NCBI RefSeq assembly: GCF_003201975.1
Contig: NZ_QJJQ01000011.1
Location: 95,680-159,679 of the forward strand
DNA: 64,000 nucleotides
Direction: 5' to 3'
DNA from: Pseudogracilibacillus auburnensis
Lineage (GTDB): Bacteria; Bacillota; Bacilli; Bacillales; Amphibacillaceae
Shown here: piece after piece, positions 45,083-54,202 of the stretch
How positions within the stretch are numbered: the stretch's first letter is position 1
How the letters are laid out: every line of letters starts with the position of its first letter
The notes under the pieces: model-generated
The model's database searches: none
Told to the model about the DNA's origin: nothing
What the model saw: the letters and a program-made list of their open reading frames with translations, nothing else
Program-made: the position numbers and the translations under genes

Positions 45083-46432
45083 TTACACCTTAATGATGCC
45101 CAACAGTTGTAAATAAACAATCAATAACGCGATTGGTGCAATAAATTTTACCGTAATGTGAAAAGAACGGTAATCCATTTTTATACCTTTTCCAATATTA
45201 ATTTCATCAAATAGTAATTTTGGTTTCCACATCCACCCTGTAAAAATCAATAAAGCCAAACCACCACCAGGTAATAAAATATTAGTAACGATATAATCTG
45301 ACAGGTCAAATATTGTTTTGCCAAATATAGTTACATCGGATAAAGGACCAAATGACAGCATTTGGAAAACACCGATTAGATATATACCTGTTAATGTAAT
45401 GAATACAGTCTTTTTCCTTGCCCATTTCCACTCATCTACAAAATATCCTACAATTGCTTCTAATATTGCAATGGTGGATGTGAGACAGGCAAAGAATAGA
45501 AGTAAATAAAACAGAATAGCAAAAAACATTCCGAAATCCATTTGAGCAAAGATGATTGGTAATGTAATAAAAACTAATGGCGGACCGGATGAAGGTTCAA
45601 CTCCATATGCAAACACACCAGGGAAAATAATGAATCCCATTAAAATTGCGACAAAAACTTGACTCAAGACGACGATAAATGTGCTACTAGCAATCGTTCT
45701 GGAACTGTCTAGATAACTGCCGAAGATCACTAAATTACCAGTACCTACGCCTAATGTGAAAAATGCCAGTCCAATTGCTGCTAGAATCCCTTCTACAGAT
45801 AGGGCACCAAAGTCTGGCTTTAAATAAAACTCCAATCCAGCTTGTGCACCAGGTAATGTTATCGCTTTCACTCCTAGCACGATGATCATAATCAACAACA
45901 TGGGAATTAAGACTTTACTAACTTTTTCTATTCCATTTTGAATACCTTTAGCAACTATTACTCCTGTGCAAACTGTCATCATTAATTGCCAAAATAAAAT
46001 TTCAACAGGTGAGTTTAAAAATTCCCCAAAATTGTTCGCTATTTCTTCAGCTGGTAAGCTAGCATAGGATCCCATGATGGATTTAAACAAATACGCTAAC
46101 GTCCAACCTGATACCCCCATATAAAAGGACAATACGATAATTAATGCTACTAATCCAATAACACCAATTAAGTACCACTTTTTACCCGGGAATAACTTTT
46201 TAAGCGCCCCTTGATAATTTAACTTCGTTTTTCTCCCTATTGCAAATTCAATCATTAAGATTGGAGTTGCAATGACCATTAGGGCAATTAAGAAAATTAG
46301 CAGGAATGCTCCCCCACCATATTGACCTACTGTATAGGGGAATTTCCATACTGCACCTAGGCCTACCGCAGCACCAATACAAGATAATATAAAACCATAG
46401 TTTGAAGAAAACGTTTCTCTTCCATTTTTCAC
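45083..46432 (-). CDS. NSS-family sodium-dependent transporter, probable tryptophan transporter (TnaT-like)
   Basis: 449-residue neurotransmitter:sodium symporter homologue with about 11-12 membrane helices. The helix 1 signature SCIGAAVGLGAVWKFPY (Na+/substrate site) is intact. Helix 6 shows AIGLAFFTLGVGTGNLV. It follows tnaA on the same strand, an arrangement known from Symbiobacterium, where TnaT imports tryptophan for tryptophanase, so indole-forming tryptophan use is the inferred role. A GTG start with AAGGA upstream is used. A MITE-like element of 392 bp separates it from tnaA. Confidence 0.85.
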   Translation of the reverse strand: MKNGRETFSSNYGFILSCIGAAVGLGAVWKFPYTVGQYGGGAFLLIFLIALMVIATPILMIEFAIGRKTKLNYQGALKKLFPGKKWYLIGVIGLVALIIVLSFYMGVSGWTLAYLFKSIMGSYASLPAEEIANNFGEFLNSPVEILFWQLMMTVCTGVIVAKGIQNGIEKVSKVLIPMLLIMIIVLGVKAITLPGAQAGLEFYLKPDFGALSVEGILAAIGLAFFTLGVGTGNLVIFGSYLDSSRTIASSTFIVVLSQVFVAILMGFIIFPGVFAYGVEPSSGPPLVFITLPIIFAQMDFGMFFAILFYLLLFFACLTSTIAILEAIVGYFVDEWKWARKKTVFITLTGIYLIGVFQMLSFGPLSDVTIFGKTIFDLSDYIVTNILLPGGGLALLIFTGWMWKPKLLFDEINIGKGIKMDYRSFHITVKFIAPIALLIVYLQLLGIIKV

Positions 46433-46599
46433 ATCGCCACGTCCTTTTTAAAAATTCAGAATTTTTAAAGCTGATTCATTCGCCTATTTTTACAATTTAA
46501 TCGCTTACAAATTATCTTGAAGAGTACATAAATACTACTATCATGTTTCCATTTTAAATAAGTAGCATTTATGCACATCTTTATTTTTATCTTTTAGAG

Positions 46600-46991
46600 G
46601 TTGTTCAAAAGTCCAACAAAAATGACACATCGAATTTCTACGTTGGCAGCTAAGACATTCGCTGTAAAAGCGTAGCGAAAGCCAAGTTTTCTAAGCTTGC
46701 TTTTTTACGTACTCGCGTATATAAAAAGCTTTAGAGGATCTTCCGTTAACAATTCGCCCACGTCCTGGGACTGCGCTTACTCGTCCCATCGAAGAGCATT
46801 TGCACTTTCGTTTGTCCCAAAGCACTTCGATGGGATGAGCATTCAGCGGAATCCCAAAGTACTTCGATGGGATGAGCATTCAGCGGAATCCCAAAGCACT
46901 TCGATGGGATGAGCATTCAGCGGAATCCCAGGACATGGCGTTTTTAGCCAGTGGAACTTCTTAGATTTTCTTTTATCGACTTTTTGAACAC
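46600..46991. repeat. MITE-like element, copy C (392 bp) with expanded core
   Basis: Left end GTTGTTCAAAAGTCCAACAA, right end the inverse of GTGTTCAAAAAGTCGATAAA, with the same TGACACATCGAA block as copies A and B. It contains extra GTCCCA core units, including three exact-phase tandem copies (listed separately). It lies between tnaA and the NSS transporter gene, and ends 6 bases from the tnaA stop. Confidence 0.88.
46815..46925. repeat. Three tandem 37-bp repeats inside MITE copy C
   Basis: Units start at 46815, 46852 and 46889 (TCCCAAAGCACTTCGATGGG... GAGCATTCAGCGGAA), and a fourth partial unit begins at 46926. They are nearly identical (one C/T difference), which implies recent expansion. 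Confidence 0.95.
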
Positions 46992-46997
46992 ATGTTT

Positions 46998-48379
46998 TTA
47001 CAATAATTCAAATCCAGCTGTAAAGTGTCTAAGCGATACGATTGGTCCTTCATATACTAGTTTTAAGCCTTTGTAATTATCACGATTTTTATAGATTTCT
47101 CCCAATGCATTAGCTATAACATCCATATGGCTATTTGTATATACTCTTCTGGAAATACCTATTCTCATCGTTTCCACTTCAGGCCATATTGGATCACCTG
47201 TTTCTGGATCTTTTGAACCAAATGCACATGCCCCTAGCTCAACCGCTCGTACTCCTGCTTCCTCATATAAAGCCGTAACAAGTCTTTGAGAAGGAAATTC
47301 ATGTTGTGGAATATGTGGGAAAAATCTTCTCCCATCTACATACACCCCGTGTCCTCCAGTTGGTCTCACGATTGGCACGCCTTTTTCTTCTAACTGGTCT
47401 CCTAGATATTTAACTTGATTGATTCTATATTCCAAGTAGTGAGGATCGCAACCTTCTTGAAGACCAACAGCGAGCGCTTCCAAATCACGTCCAGTTAGTC
47501 CGCCATAGGTAATAAATCCTTCATGGACGATGGCTAATTGTTGTGCCATTTTAAATATATCTTCATTTTTTGTAACAAACAACCCTCCAATATTTACCAT
47601 TCCATCTTTTTTGGAGCTCATTGTAGCTGTTTCGCAATAGGAAAACATTTCTCTCGTAATCTCTTTAATTGATTTATTTTTATATCCTTCTTCTCTCTGT
47701 TGGATAAAGTATGCATTTTCAGCTAAACGAGCAGCATCAATAACTACTGGTATATTATATTTTTTTGCTAATTCACTTACTTCTTTAATATTTTGCATGG
47801 AGACTGGTTGTCCACCATTGTTATTGCACGTTACCGTAATAATAACAACAGAAACATTTTCGGAACCTTTTTCATCAATCAAACATTGCATTTTATATCA
47901 ATATTTCCCTTAAATGGTTGTGGTGGACTTGTCGTATCTTTTCCCTCATCGACAACATAATCTACAGCTAGGGCACCTAACACTTCCGCATTCCCTCTAA
48001 ATGTATCAAAATGCATATTACCAATTGCATATTTACCTTCTTTAGCGTATAACTTTGCCATGATATAGTCAGCTGCACGCCCCTGGTGTGTCGGTTGAAC
48101 ATATGGTAATCCAAAAATATCTTGTACAGATGATTCTAGTTTAAAAAAGCTCTTTGAACCTGCATAAGATTCATCCCCTAGCATTAGTGCAGCCCATTGC
48201 TCACTGCTCATCGCAGAAGTCCCGCTATCTGTTAAACAATCTATATAAACATTTTCAGCTTTAATTTTAAAAGCATTATAACCTGCCTCTTTTAACCATT
48301 TCTGTCTTTCTTCTTTCGTTGTCTTTTTTACTCTTTCGACCATTTTTATTCTAAATGGTTCCGCTGTCATAAATTTCAT
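46998..48379 (-). pseudogene. tnaA: Tryptophanase, interrupted by a single frameshift
   Basis: PLP enzyme converting tryptophan to indole, pyruvate and ammonia. From the ATG at 48377-48379 (AAGGAGG upstream) the frame gives MKFMTAEPFRIKMVERV, LTDSGTSAMS and THQGRAAD, and ends after FKGNIDIK at about 47880. The rest is open in another frame from 47891: VTCNNNGGQPVS, IDAARLAENAYFI, TATMSSKKDGMVNIGG (PLP Lys) and RVYTNSHMDVI to the C terminus. The break is in a short A run (ATAAAATGC). No residues appear to be missing otherwise, so it may be an assembly error, slippage or recent inactivation. Tryptophanase is favoured over tyrosine phenol-lyase by the IPVVIDAARLAENAYF and PHIPQHEFP segments. Confidence 0.85.
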
Positions 48380-48568
48380 TATGAAAACCTCCTTGGTAAT
48401 TTTACTTCGGTTTGTTGTTTTTTTATCGCCGTGTAAAAATATTATCATAATGTCAAAAAATAATCAATTGTTTTTTTACAAATTTTAAAAGGTTATTTTC
48501 TAATTGGTATCAGCCTTTACTATGAAGTGTGCTAACTTTATACTTAAGTAATAGAAAGGAGAGGTTAT

Positions 48569-49195
48569 ATGGATATTCAATCATTTATCCCAATTGCCAC
48601 ATTCTTATCTGATTACCTAGGGGAAGATTGTGAGGTAATTTTAAGTGATTCTACGAAAGAAAAAGTTGTGTTTGTAAAAAATGCTCATCATAATCATATA
48701 AAAATTGGCAGTCCACTTAGTTCTGTTGAAAAGAAATTCTTAGACAATAAATTGTATAAAGAAAAAGACTCCATCATTAATTACAGAGCATTTTCAAGTG
48801 AGCATAAAAAATTACGATCTGCAACCCATTTTATTAAAAATGATCAATTAGAATTGATTGGGATGTTAACAATAAATTATTCAGTAAGTCCTTTAATTGA
48901 ATTACGTGATGTATTAAATAATTTAATTAGTGGTTCTACCAGTAACGAGGATTCGAGAGAAGAGTTTTATGAAAGCTTTAATGTGTCATTTGAGGATTTA
49001 ATGAACACAACTATTATGGACGCTATCAAGAAGTACGATATTCCTCCTGAACGTTTATCTCACGAAGAAAAAATAGAATTAATACGAACATTGGACGAAA
49101 AAGGGACTTTTTTAATTAAGGGGTCAATCCCTGAATTGGCAAAGTTATTGGATACATCTGAGACATCTATCTATCGTTATATTAATAAGTTATAA
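48569..49195 (+). CDS. YheO/DauR-like PAS-helix-turn-helix regulator
   Basis: 208-residue transcription factor. The N-terminal part (FIPIATFLSDYLGEDCEVILSD, then VINYRA-like and FIKNDQLELIGMLTINY) fits the YheO-type PAS domain, and the C terminus (GSIPELAKLLDTSETSIYRYINKL) is the matching helix-turn-helix. AAAGGAGAGG precedes the ATG. It is divergent from tnaA across 190 bases, so it probably controls the tryptophanase/transporter pair. The ligand is unknown; tryptophan or indole is a guess. Confidence 0.85.
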   Translation: MDIQSFIPIATFLSDYLGEDCEVILSDSTKEKVVFVKNAHHNHIKIGSPLSSVEKKFLDNKLYKEKDSIINYRAFSSEHKKLRSATHFIKNDQLELIGMLTINYSVSPLIELRDVLNNLISGSTSNEDSREEFYESFNVSFEDLMNTTIMDAIKKYDIPPERLSHEEKIELIRTLDEKGTFLIKGSIPELAKLLDTSETSIYRYINKL

Positions 49196-49348
49196 GCAAT
49201 AGTGTTTCTCGATAAGCATGCTAGTAATAGTACATATATTTTTAGGCATCTTGTTCAACATTCTTTAGGCTTGATCATATTGCATTACAGCTGTGAACTT
49301 TTTTAACCATCGAATGATTCTAGTTTGAGTTTTTAATTCTCCAAAATA

Positions 49349-49387
49349 ATACAAACGCTTGACCCATTATGAGTCAAGCGTTTGTAT
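49349..49387 (-). terminator. Terminator downstream of the ywnB-like gene
   Basis: Fifteen-base perfect stem ATACAAACGCTTGAC / GTCAAGCGTTTGTAT. On the minus strand it is followed by TATTTTGG. Confidence 0.75.
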
Positions 49388-49433
49388 AGATACTTTCAAT
49401 CTTCTTGCAGTAATTAATGACTTATTGCATAAA

Positions 49434-50075
49434 TTATTCAGCTTCTCCAACGACTGAAAAACGTTCATTTTCATGTTGTGGATTGTCAATTTCGTCTAAA
49501 ACGGCAAGTGCATAATCAGCGTAGCTAATATAACTTTCACCTTTTGAATTCAATAGGAGCTGTTCTCCTCCTTTTTCGTAAGAGCCTGTCCGTTTACCTT
49601 CTGGGTCAAAAAATCCAGCGGGGCTTATATACGTCCAATTAATTCCACTCGCTTTTTGTAGATCTTCTAGATTTTTACCCATGTTAGTTGCTACTGGTAA
49701 ATAGGATTTTGGAAAATCAGGAGTGTCCATCACTCTAACTGTTTTTGCCTCATCTATAAATAAGCTTCCTGCCCCACCAACAACGATTAAACGTGTATTT
49801 GGCTCCCCTGTTAATGCATCTATTAAGATTTTACCCGCTTCAATATGTTCATGTTCATTTCCAGGAGTAGCATTGAACGCATTGACAATCACAGCAAAAT
49901 TCTTTAGATCCTCTGTTTTTAAATCAAATATATTCTTTTCTACCACAGCAACTTGTTTATTTTTTATTTTCGATGCATCTCTAACAATTGCAGTAATATC
50001 ATGTCCTCTTTCAACCGCTTCTTTAAGAATAAGACTCCCAGCTTTTCCGCTTGCACCAATAATTCCTATTTTCAA
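49434..50075 (-). CDS. NAD(P)-binding epimerase/oxidoreductase (YwnB-like)
   Basis: 213-residue Rossmann-fold protein of the atypical SDR group. It starts MKIGIIGASGKAGSLILKEA (dinucleotide motif GxxGxxG) and continues with VIVNAFNATPG, RLIVVGGAGSLF and INWTYISPAGFF. There is no classical YxxxK. Divergent from an Rrf2-family regulator, it repeats the ywnA-ywnB arrangement of B. subtilis. It is probably a redox-stress-responsive oxidoreductase; the substrate is unknown. Confidence 0.88.
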   Translation of the reverse strand: MKIGIIGASGKAGSLILKEAVERGHDITAIVRDASKIKNKQVAVVEKNIFDLKTEDLKNFAVIVNAFNATPGNEHEHIEAGKILIDALTGEPNTRLIVVGGAGSLFIDEAKTVRVMDTPDFPKSYLPVATNMGKNLEDLQKASGINWTYISPAGFFDPEGKRTGSYEKGGEQLLLNSKGESYISYADYALAVLDEIDNPQHENERFSVVGEAE

Positions 50076-50107
50076 TTTAAGACCCTCCTAAAAGATATAT
50101 GACACGC

Positions 50108-50134
50108 TACATGTAACTGAAACAGTTACATGTA
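50108..50134 (-). promoter_or_regulatory. Perfect palindrome upstream of the ywnB-like gene
   Basis: TACATGTAACTG-AAA-CAGTTACATGTA, 12-base arms with a 3-base centre, 33 bases upstream of the ywnB-like ATG. A plausible regulator site, and a hairpin if transcribed. Confidence 0.7.
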
Positions 50135-50206
50135 ATAATTATAGTTACAACTTAATGTGAAGTCAATTACATTGTTTATCATTTTCACTTATTTGATGTA
50201 TACTAT

Positions 50207-50231
50207 AACTGTAATCAACTTGATTACAGTT
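50207..50231 (+). promoter_or_regulatory. Palindromic operator in front of the Rrf2-family gene
   Basis: AACTGTAATCAA-C-TTGATTACAGTT, a perfect 25-base palindrome 23 bases before the start codon. Size and placement suit autoregulation by the Rrf2/YwnA-like repressor. Confidence 0.8.
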
Positions 50232-50254
50232 ATCGAAAGATAGGTGATTATAGT

Positions 50255-50692
50255 ATGTCCATAAGCAGTAGATTTTCTGTTGGGATTCATCTATTAACTT
50301 TACTTGGATTAAATAAGGATGGCACAAATACTTCGGAATTTTTAGCTTCCAGTGTGAATACGAACCCAGTTGTTGTGAGAAAAATAATGGGGATGCTCAA
50401 AAAAGCGGGATTAGTCAGTGTTCGACCAGGAGTTGCAGGTGCTAAGCTTGGCAAAGAATTATCTAATATTACCCTTTATGATGTTTATAAAGCTGTTAAT
50501 GTTGTAAAAGATAAGGAATTGTTTAGCTTACATGGAAATCCAAATCCACAATGTCCTGTAGGTAAAAACATTCAACATACAATTGAACCTATTTTTAATG
50601 CTGCTCAACTAGCAATGGAAAAAGTGTTAGAAAATGTAACGATAGAAGATATTGTAAAGGATATTCCTAATACAGACAGTAATATACACTGA
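50255..50692 (+). CDS. Rrf2-family transcriptional regulator (YwnA-like)
   Basis: 145-residue winged-helix regulator. The N terminus is typical (MSISSRFSVGIHLLTLLGL, then NTNPVVVRKIMGMLKKAGLV). There is only one cysteine (PQCPVG, about 108) and no three-Cys Fe-S cluster motif as in IscR/NsrR, so it is of the YwnA/CymR-like kind. It is divergent from the ywnB-like oxidoreductase, with two palindromes between them, so it probably represses that gene and itself. A single Cys could act as a thiol sensor (inference). Confidence 0.9.
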   Translation: MSISSRFSVGIHLLTLLGLNKDGTNTSEFLASSVNTNPVVVRKIMGMLKKAGLVSVRPGVAGAKLGKELSNITLYDVYKAVNVVKDKELFSLHGNPNPQCPVGKNIQHTIEPIFNAAQLAMEKVLENVTIEDIVKDIPNTDSNIH

Positions 50693-50785
50693 TGCTAATT
50701 AGAAGAAGGGACAGTTGACTTTTGACCTAGTCAAACATCTTCCTATATTCTGTTGCCAGTTCGCTTTCGGCACGATGAACTACTT

Positions 50786-51286
50786 TCATAGAAGATTTAC
50801 CTTTTTTACTGGAATCATTATCATAAACTCCGGATCTGTATCAAAAGGATCTTGCTTCATTGGATATTGTTCGAAATGGGTTAATTGATTCACATTGTTT
50901 TCCTCATAGTTATGACATTTTATCCAATCATACACTTTGTTATAAGATTCCCTTATAACTTGCCCCTTATGGTGGTTATACGTTATATAGGTTAATGTCG
51001 GAAGTGAAATGCTCATCATGCCGTCTGGAAGCTGATTCACAGATTCAACTTCTACGGCAGAATAATGGGTAAAACCAGAACCGTCCGGAACCGCATGATA
51101 AGACAATCCTAGTAATGTTTCTGGATGTACGATGTGAGGGATTTCATGTAAACGTCGTTTTACATCTTGTTGTATCGTACGAATACTACCATTCGCTGCT
51201 TCTACAAATGTACCCTCCCATTTGATACCTAGTGCATGAAAAGCGTGTTTCGTTGATACATGAATATCATTCTCCTGTTTTTCCAT
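50786..51286 (-). CDS. GyrI-like / AraC effector-binding-domain protein
   Basis: 166-residue stand-alone small-molecule-binding domain. The ordering KWEGTFVEAANGSIRTIQQD, LLGLSYHAVPDGSGFTHYSAVEVES, then ISLPTLTYITYNHHKGQ and DPEFMIMIPVKK follows the SHS2/GyrI effector-binding fold. There is no DNA-binding domain. The ligand is unknown; related proteins bind drugs or act as hydrolases. A second GyrI-like gene lies at 62144-62779. Confidence 0.7.
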   Translation of the reverse strand: MEKQENDIHVSTKHAFHALGIKWEGTFVEAANGSIRTIQQDVKRRLHEIPHIVHPETLLGLSYHAVPDGSGFTHYSAVEVESVNQLPDGMMSISLPTLTYITYNHHKGQVIRESYNKVYDWIKCHNYEENNVNQLTHFEQYPMKQDPFDTDPEFMIMIPVKKVNLL

Positions 51287-51333
51287 TTAAGATTTCCCCC
51301 TTTTGATTGATTTAAAATGATCATACAAATAAA

Positions 51334-52269
51334 TTAAAATACTCTCATTACTTGAGTACATAACTCGTTTGTTTCTACATGATAGCCGTCAGTAGATGAA
51401 ATTAATACGTCTTCCATAAACGAAAGACTTGGTGCATAAATAAACCTTCCTTCCCGTTTTAAAGAGTGTAATATGTTCATATATGTCTTGGCATATTTTT
51501 CAACATTACCATCGGCTCTTAAATGATGATGCTTAAAATGATTTGAAAATGCCATATGGGAAATGATCGTACCCCAAGCATTAGGAACAAATGAAGATTC
51601 AAGCCAATTCATTTTACCGACGTCGTTTGTAGTTTGGACATCTCTATCCATGCCATATGCTTCCACACCATTTTTCTTTAAATAATGAACAAGGTTTGCT
51701 TGTTTTCCACACCCAATATCTAAAACAGGTTCTTTTATCGTTGATAACTCGATATTTAATAGTTCCATTTGAAATTCAGGGCTGTATTCAGCACACTTGA
51801 CGTCGAATACATGGGGCTTTTCTTTATATTTGTAACATATAGCACTTCCATTTGAATGTAATAAAAATAATTGTAAGCTTTTATAGTGTGCATAAAATAA
51901 TTCGTCTATTTCTGCATCAGTCATTTCTATTTGCTTACTAAGCGTAAACACTCTCTCCATTAACTTACTATAGATTTTTTGTAGCTGGAATTTATCTTGA
52001 AAAGAAAAATCCAAGTACTGGTTAGCCTCTATAAATAATTTAATTGTTTTATCTGAGATGTATGTAATTAGTTGGCGAATCGTACCATTTGAGTATGCCG
52101 ATTGTAAAAAATATGAAATGTCCCTAGCTACATAGTTGAATATATATTTCGATTCTTTGGAAGGACTTAATAATACACGCCCATTTGCCCCCTCATAAAA
52201 AAGACTCTTATTTCGGTTATGGTGTAATTGTTGTTCAACAAAGTCTTGAAAGTCTACGATGGTAAACAT
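51334..52269 (-). CDS. Class I SAM-dependent methyltransferase of unknown substrate
   Basis: 311-residue protein. The first 170 residues are helical and unrecognised. A methyltransferase domain follows, with EPVLDIGCGKQANLVHYLKKNG (motif I, about 183) and YGMDRDV. The acidic/aromatic region after it (WGTIISHMAFSNHF) is the usual post-motif IV position. The gene has AGGAGGGG before the ATG, stands alone, and lies next to another methyltransferase. No substrate can be inferred. Confidence 0.8.
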   Translation of the reverse strand: MFTIVDFQDFVEQQLHHNRNKSLFYEGANGRVLLSPSKESKYIFNYVARDISYFLQSAYSNGTIRQLITYISDKTIKLFIEANQYLDFSFQDKFQLQKIYSKLMERVFTLSKQIEMTDAEIDELFYAHYKSLQLFLLHSNGSAICYKYKEKPHVFDVKCAEYSPEFQMELLNIELSTIKEPVLDIGCGKQANLVHYLKKNGVEAYGMDRDVQTTNDVGKMNWLESSFVPNAWGTIISHMAFSNHFKHHHLRADGNVEKYAKTYMNILHSLKREGRFIYAPSLSFMEDVLISSTDGYHVETNELCTQVMRVF

Positions 52270-52326
52270 CTTTTCCCCTCCTAGCTATAAATCACCAAGT
52301 TTTCATATCATTTCATTAAAATTTTT

Positions 52327-52358
52327 GGCAAGACCATAAAATGATGAATGGTCTTGCC
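52327..52358 (-). terminator. Terminator of the LCM-type methyltransferase gene
   Basis: GGCAAGACCAT / ATGGTCTTGCC stem followed on the minus strand by AAAAATTTT, 31 bases past the stop. Confidence 0.75.
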
Positions 52359-52388
52359 CCATCCATAGTCAATTTATGTTATGCTCAA

Positions 52389-53309
52389 CTACCGTTTGTT
52401 TTTTACTACATGCATGTAATGAATCGTTTCAAAGGCTGATAAATAATCATCTCTATTTTTAAAATATCGATCATTTATGTCAGCGGGGGTTAAATGTTCA
52501 TATATGAACAAGCCCGACTTTTCTACTGTTTTTTCGATTTCAGAATAAGAATAACATGACTTCATTGGCTCTCCACTTGCTGCAGCCATTTTAACCATAT
52601 TTTCCACTCGCCCTGATACCCCTTTTTCTTCAAAAAGTTTTTCATCAGCATAATCAAAGACAATCGAACTTCCTTCTGGTATTTCAGAGAATAAATGTTC
52701 CAGCAAGCTTGAAAGTTCCGTTTTTGTTAAATAATACGAAACACCTAACAGACTAATAAATGTTTTCTGTTTTGTAAACCCTTCATTGATCAAATCGTTA
52801 TACGTAAAGGTTTTCGTAAAATCCATCGGAGTAAAATGAAGATTATTCGGAATATCCAACTCGACTTCCTTCAATCTGTTCTGTTTAAATTGTTGTGTTG
52901 TTGGGTTATCAATTTCAAATATTTCTAAGCTATTTTCAAATTCAGGATGTCGATAACTAAATGTGTCTAAACCAGCCCCAAGTATAACATATTGCTTTGC
53001 ACCTAATTTGACTTCATGCAGTAGTACTTCCTCACAATATGCAGCCCGCGCAAGTGGTGTTGGTGAAAGTTGAACTTGTGTGATCCATTTTAATAGTTCC
53101 TCAGTATTCCCTTTATATTTTTCTGCAATATTTTTGCTGAAAAATTGTATGCCTTTAACCATATTCTCTTTTATATCCTTAAATTCCTGTTGTGAAATGA
53201 ATTTTTCTGCCATATAATCATCAAATATTTTAGGCGTATCAAATTTACTATGGTAAGCTCTCCCAAATGCAGATATTAAGGCAGTTAAACTGAACTCTCC
53301 CTCTTTCAT
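52389..53309 (-). CDS. Leucine carboxyl methyltransferase (LCM/PPM1)-family methyltransferase
   Basis: 306-residue SAM methyltransferase of the bacterial LCM-like group. Signature parts are SPTPLARAAYCEEVLL, KQYVILGAGLDTFSYR (SAM loop, about 110), then LEIFEIDNPTTQQFKQNRL and FISLLGVSYYL. Many members act on small carboxylic acids or antibiotics-related substrates; the substrate here is unknown. It has a consensus promoter and an intrinsic terminator inside the short leader, so expression may be attenuated. Confidence 0.88.
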   Translation of the reverse strand: MKEGEFSLTALISAFGRAYHSKFDTPKIFDDYMAEKFISQQEFKDIKENMVKGIQFFSKNIAEKYKGNTEELLKWITQVQLSPTPLARAAYCEEVLLHEVKLGAKQYVILGAGLDTFSYRHPEFENSLEIFEIDNPTTQQFKQNRLKEVELDIPNNLHFTPMDFTKTFTYNDLINEGFTKQKTFISLLGVSYYLTKTELSSLLEHLFSEIPEGSSIVFDYADEKLFEEKGVSGRVENMVKMAAASGEPMKSCYSYSEIEKTVEKSGLFIYEHLTPADINDRYFKNRDDYLSAFETIHYMHVVKNKR

Positions 53310-53326
53310 ATATTAGACACTCCTTC

Positions 53327-53363
53327 AAAAAAAATAAGATTCCCCTGGTCAGGAGAATCTTAT
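53327..53363 (-). terminator. Leader terminator (possible attenuator) of the LCM-type gene
   Basis: Minus strand ATAAGATTC / GAATCTTAT stem followed by eight T. It begins about 20 bases after the predicted start of transcription and ends just before the GAAGGAG ribosome binding site. There is no upstream gene on this strand for it to terminate. Confidence 0.8.
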
Positions 53364-53389
53364 TATATATTAAATTAGTATAAAAGTAG

Positions 53390-53418
53390 ATTTTAGCACA
53401 AATAATTATTTTTGTCAA
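53390..53418 (-). promoter_or_regulatory. Sigma-A promoter of the LCM-type gene
   Basis: Minus strand TTGACA (53413-53418), 17 bases, TAAAAT (53390-53395), near-consensus. Confidence 0.8.
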
Positions 53419-53639
53419 GCAAAATTAATAGCATCCTATTTACTACCAATCAATAGATCAAAACTGTGATTTTATCTATATTTATCAAGATTATTCTCCT
53501 TTCAATCATTCAGTAACCCTTCATTTTTCATCATACTTTTTGAACAATATTAATTATTTAATTATATAAATTACTATTGTTTCGTTTTTTAATGATAAAA
53601 CAAAACATTAAACCGTTTAAACTGTTATTATGATAGAAT

Positions 53640-54202
53640 CATTAATAATAAGCACCATTTAAAATTAATGATGGAGTCAATTTCATACATGCTAATACCA
53701 AGGATAAATCCGAACATGATATATTAAAAAGTCCTAATATTCGGTTACTTTAACTACCACCTAAGCCTTCTACTCTAGGTCGTCGACTCCTAGTCGGCTA
53801 AAAGCGGTTACGTCCAAGGACTGTGCTAAATGCTTGCCCTATCGCAGACCTTTGCATCTGCGACTACTCGGTGCAATAAACATTGTATGTTACAGGAGGA
53901 AAGGTACAGGTAGGCTACGAGGGCTTGGGACTGACGCAGGCTTAACACCTACCCGCTTGTTCGGATTTTTAACTAAAATATTAAATGATGAAATTGATTC
54001 TATTAAATATTTTTTAGAAGAAACGTTTAAATAGAAGAACATCTAATCGTTTTTCCAAATAAATTTTATTTTGAAGGTGCTAACTTTTAGGTAGGAAATA
54101 TTGATTACCATTTTGCTAGTTGGAAACATCAGTTTCCTCCAAAGGTGGTGATGAAAGGGCATTCATAGAATTAATCTATATCATTTTTAAGGAGTGGAGT
54201 TC
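53640..54202. other. Long non-coding region upstream of the trans-sulfuration gene
   Basis: About 560 bases. The part 53770-53960 contains decayed blocks of the dispersed repeats (GTCGTCGACTCCTAGTCGG, GGTTACGTCCAAGGACTG, GCTAAATGCTTG). At 54120-54136 a small hairpin GGAAAC-ATCA-GTTTCC is followed by AAAGGTGGTGATG. I looked for S-box and T-box cores and did not find them. The open frame at 53834-54034 lies in the repeat and is not credible. Confidence 0.5.

Noticed and set aside
53834..54034. 66-codon open frame before the trans-sulfuration gene
   Set aside because: Overlaps decayed repeat sequence and lacks initiation signals.
53640..54202. SAM (S-box) riboswitch or T-box upstream of the sulfur-metabolism gene
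   Set aside because: None of the conserved cores was found; only a short GGAAAC/GTTTCC hairpin is present.
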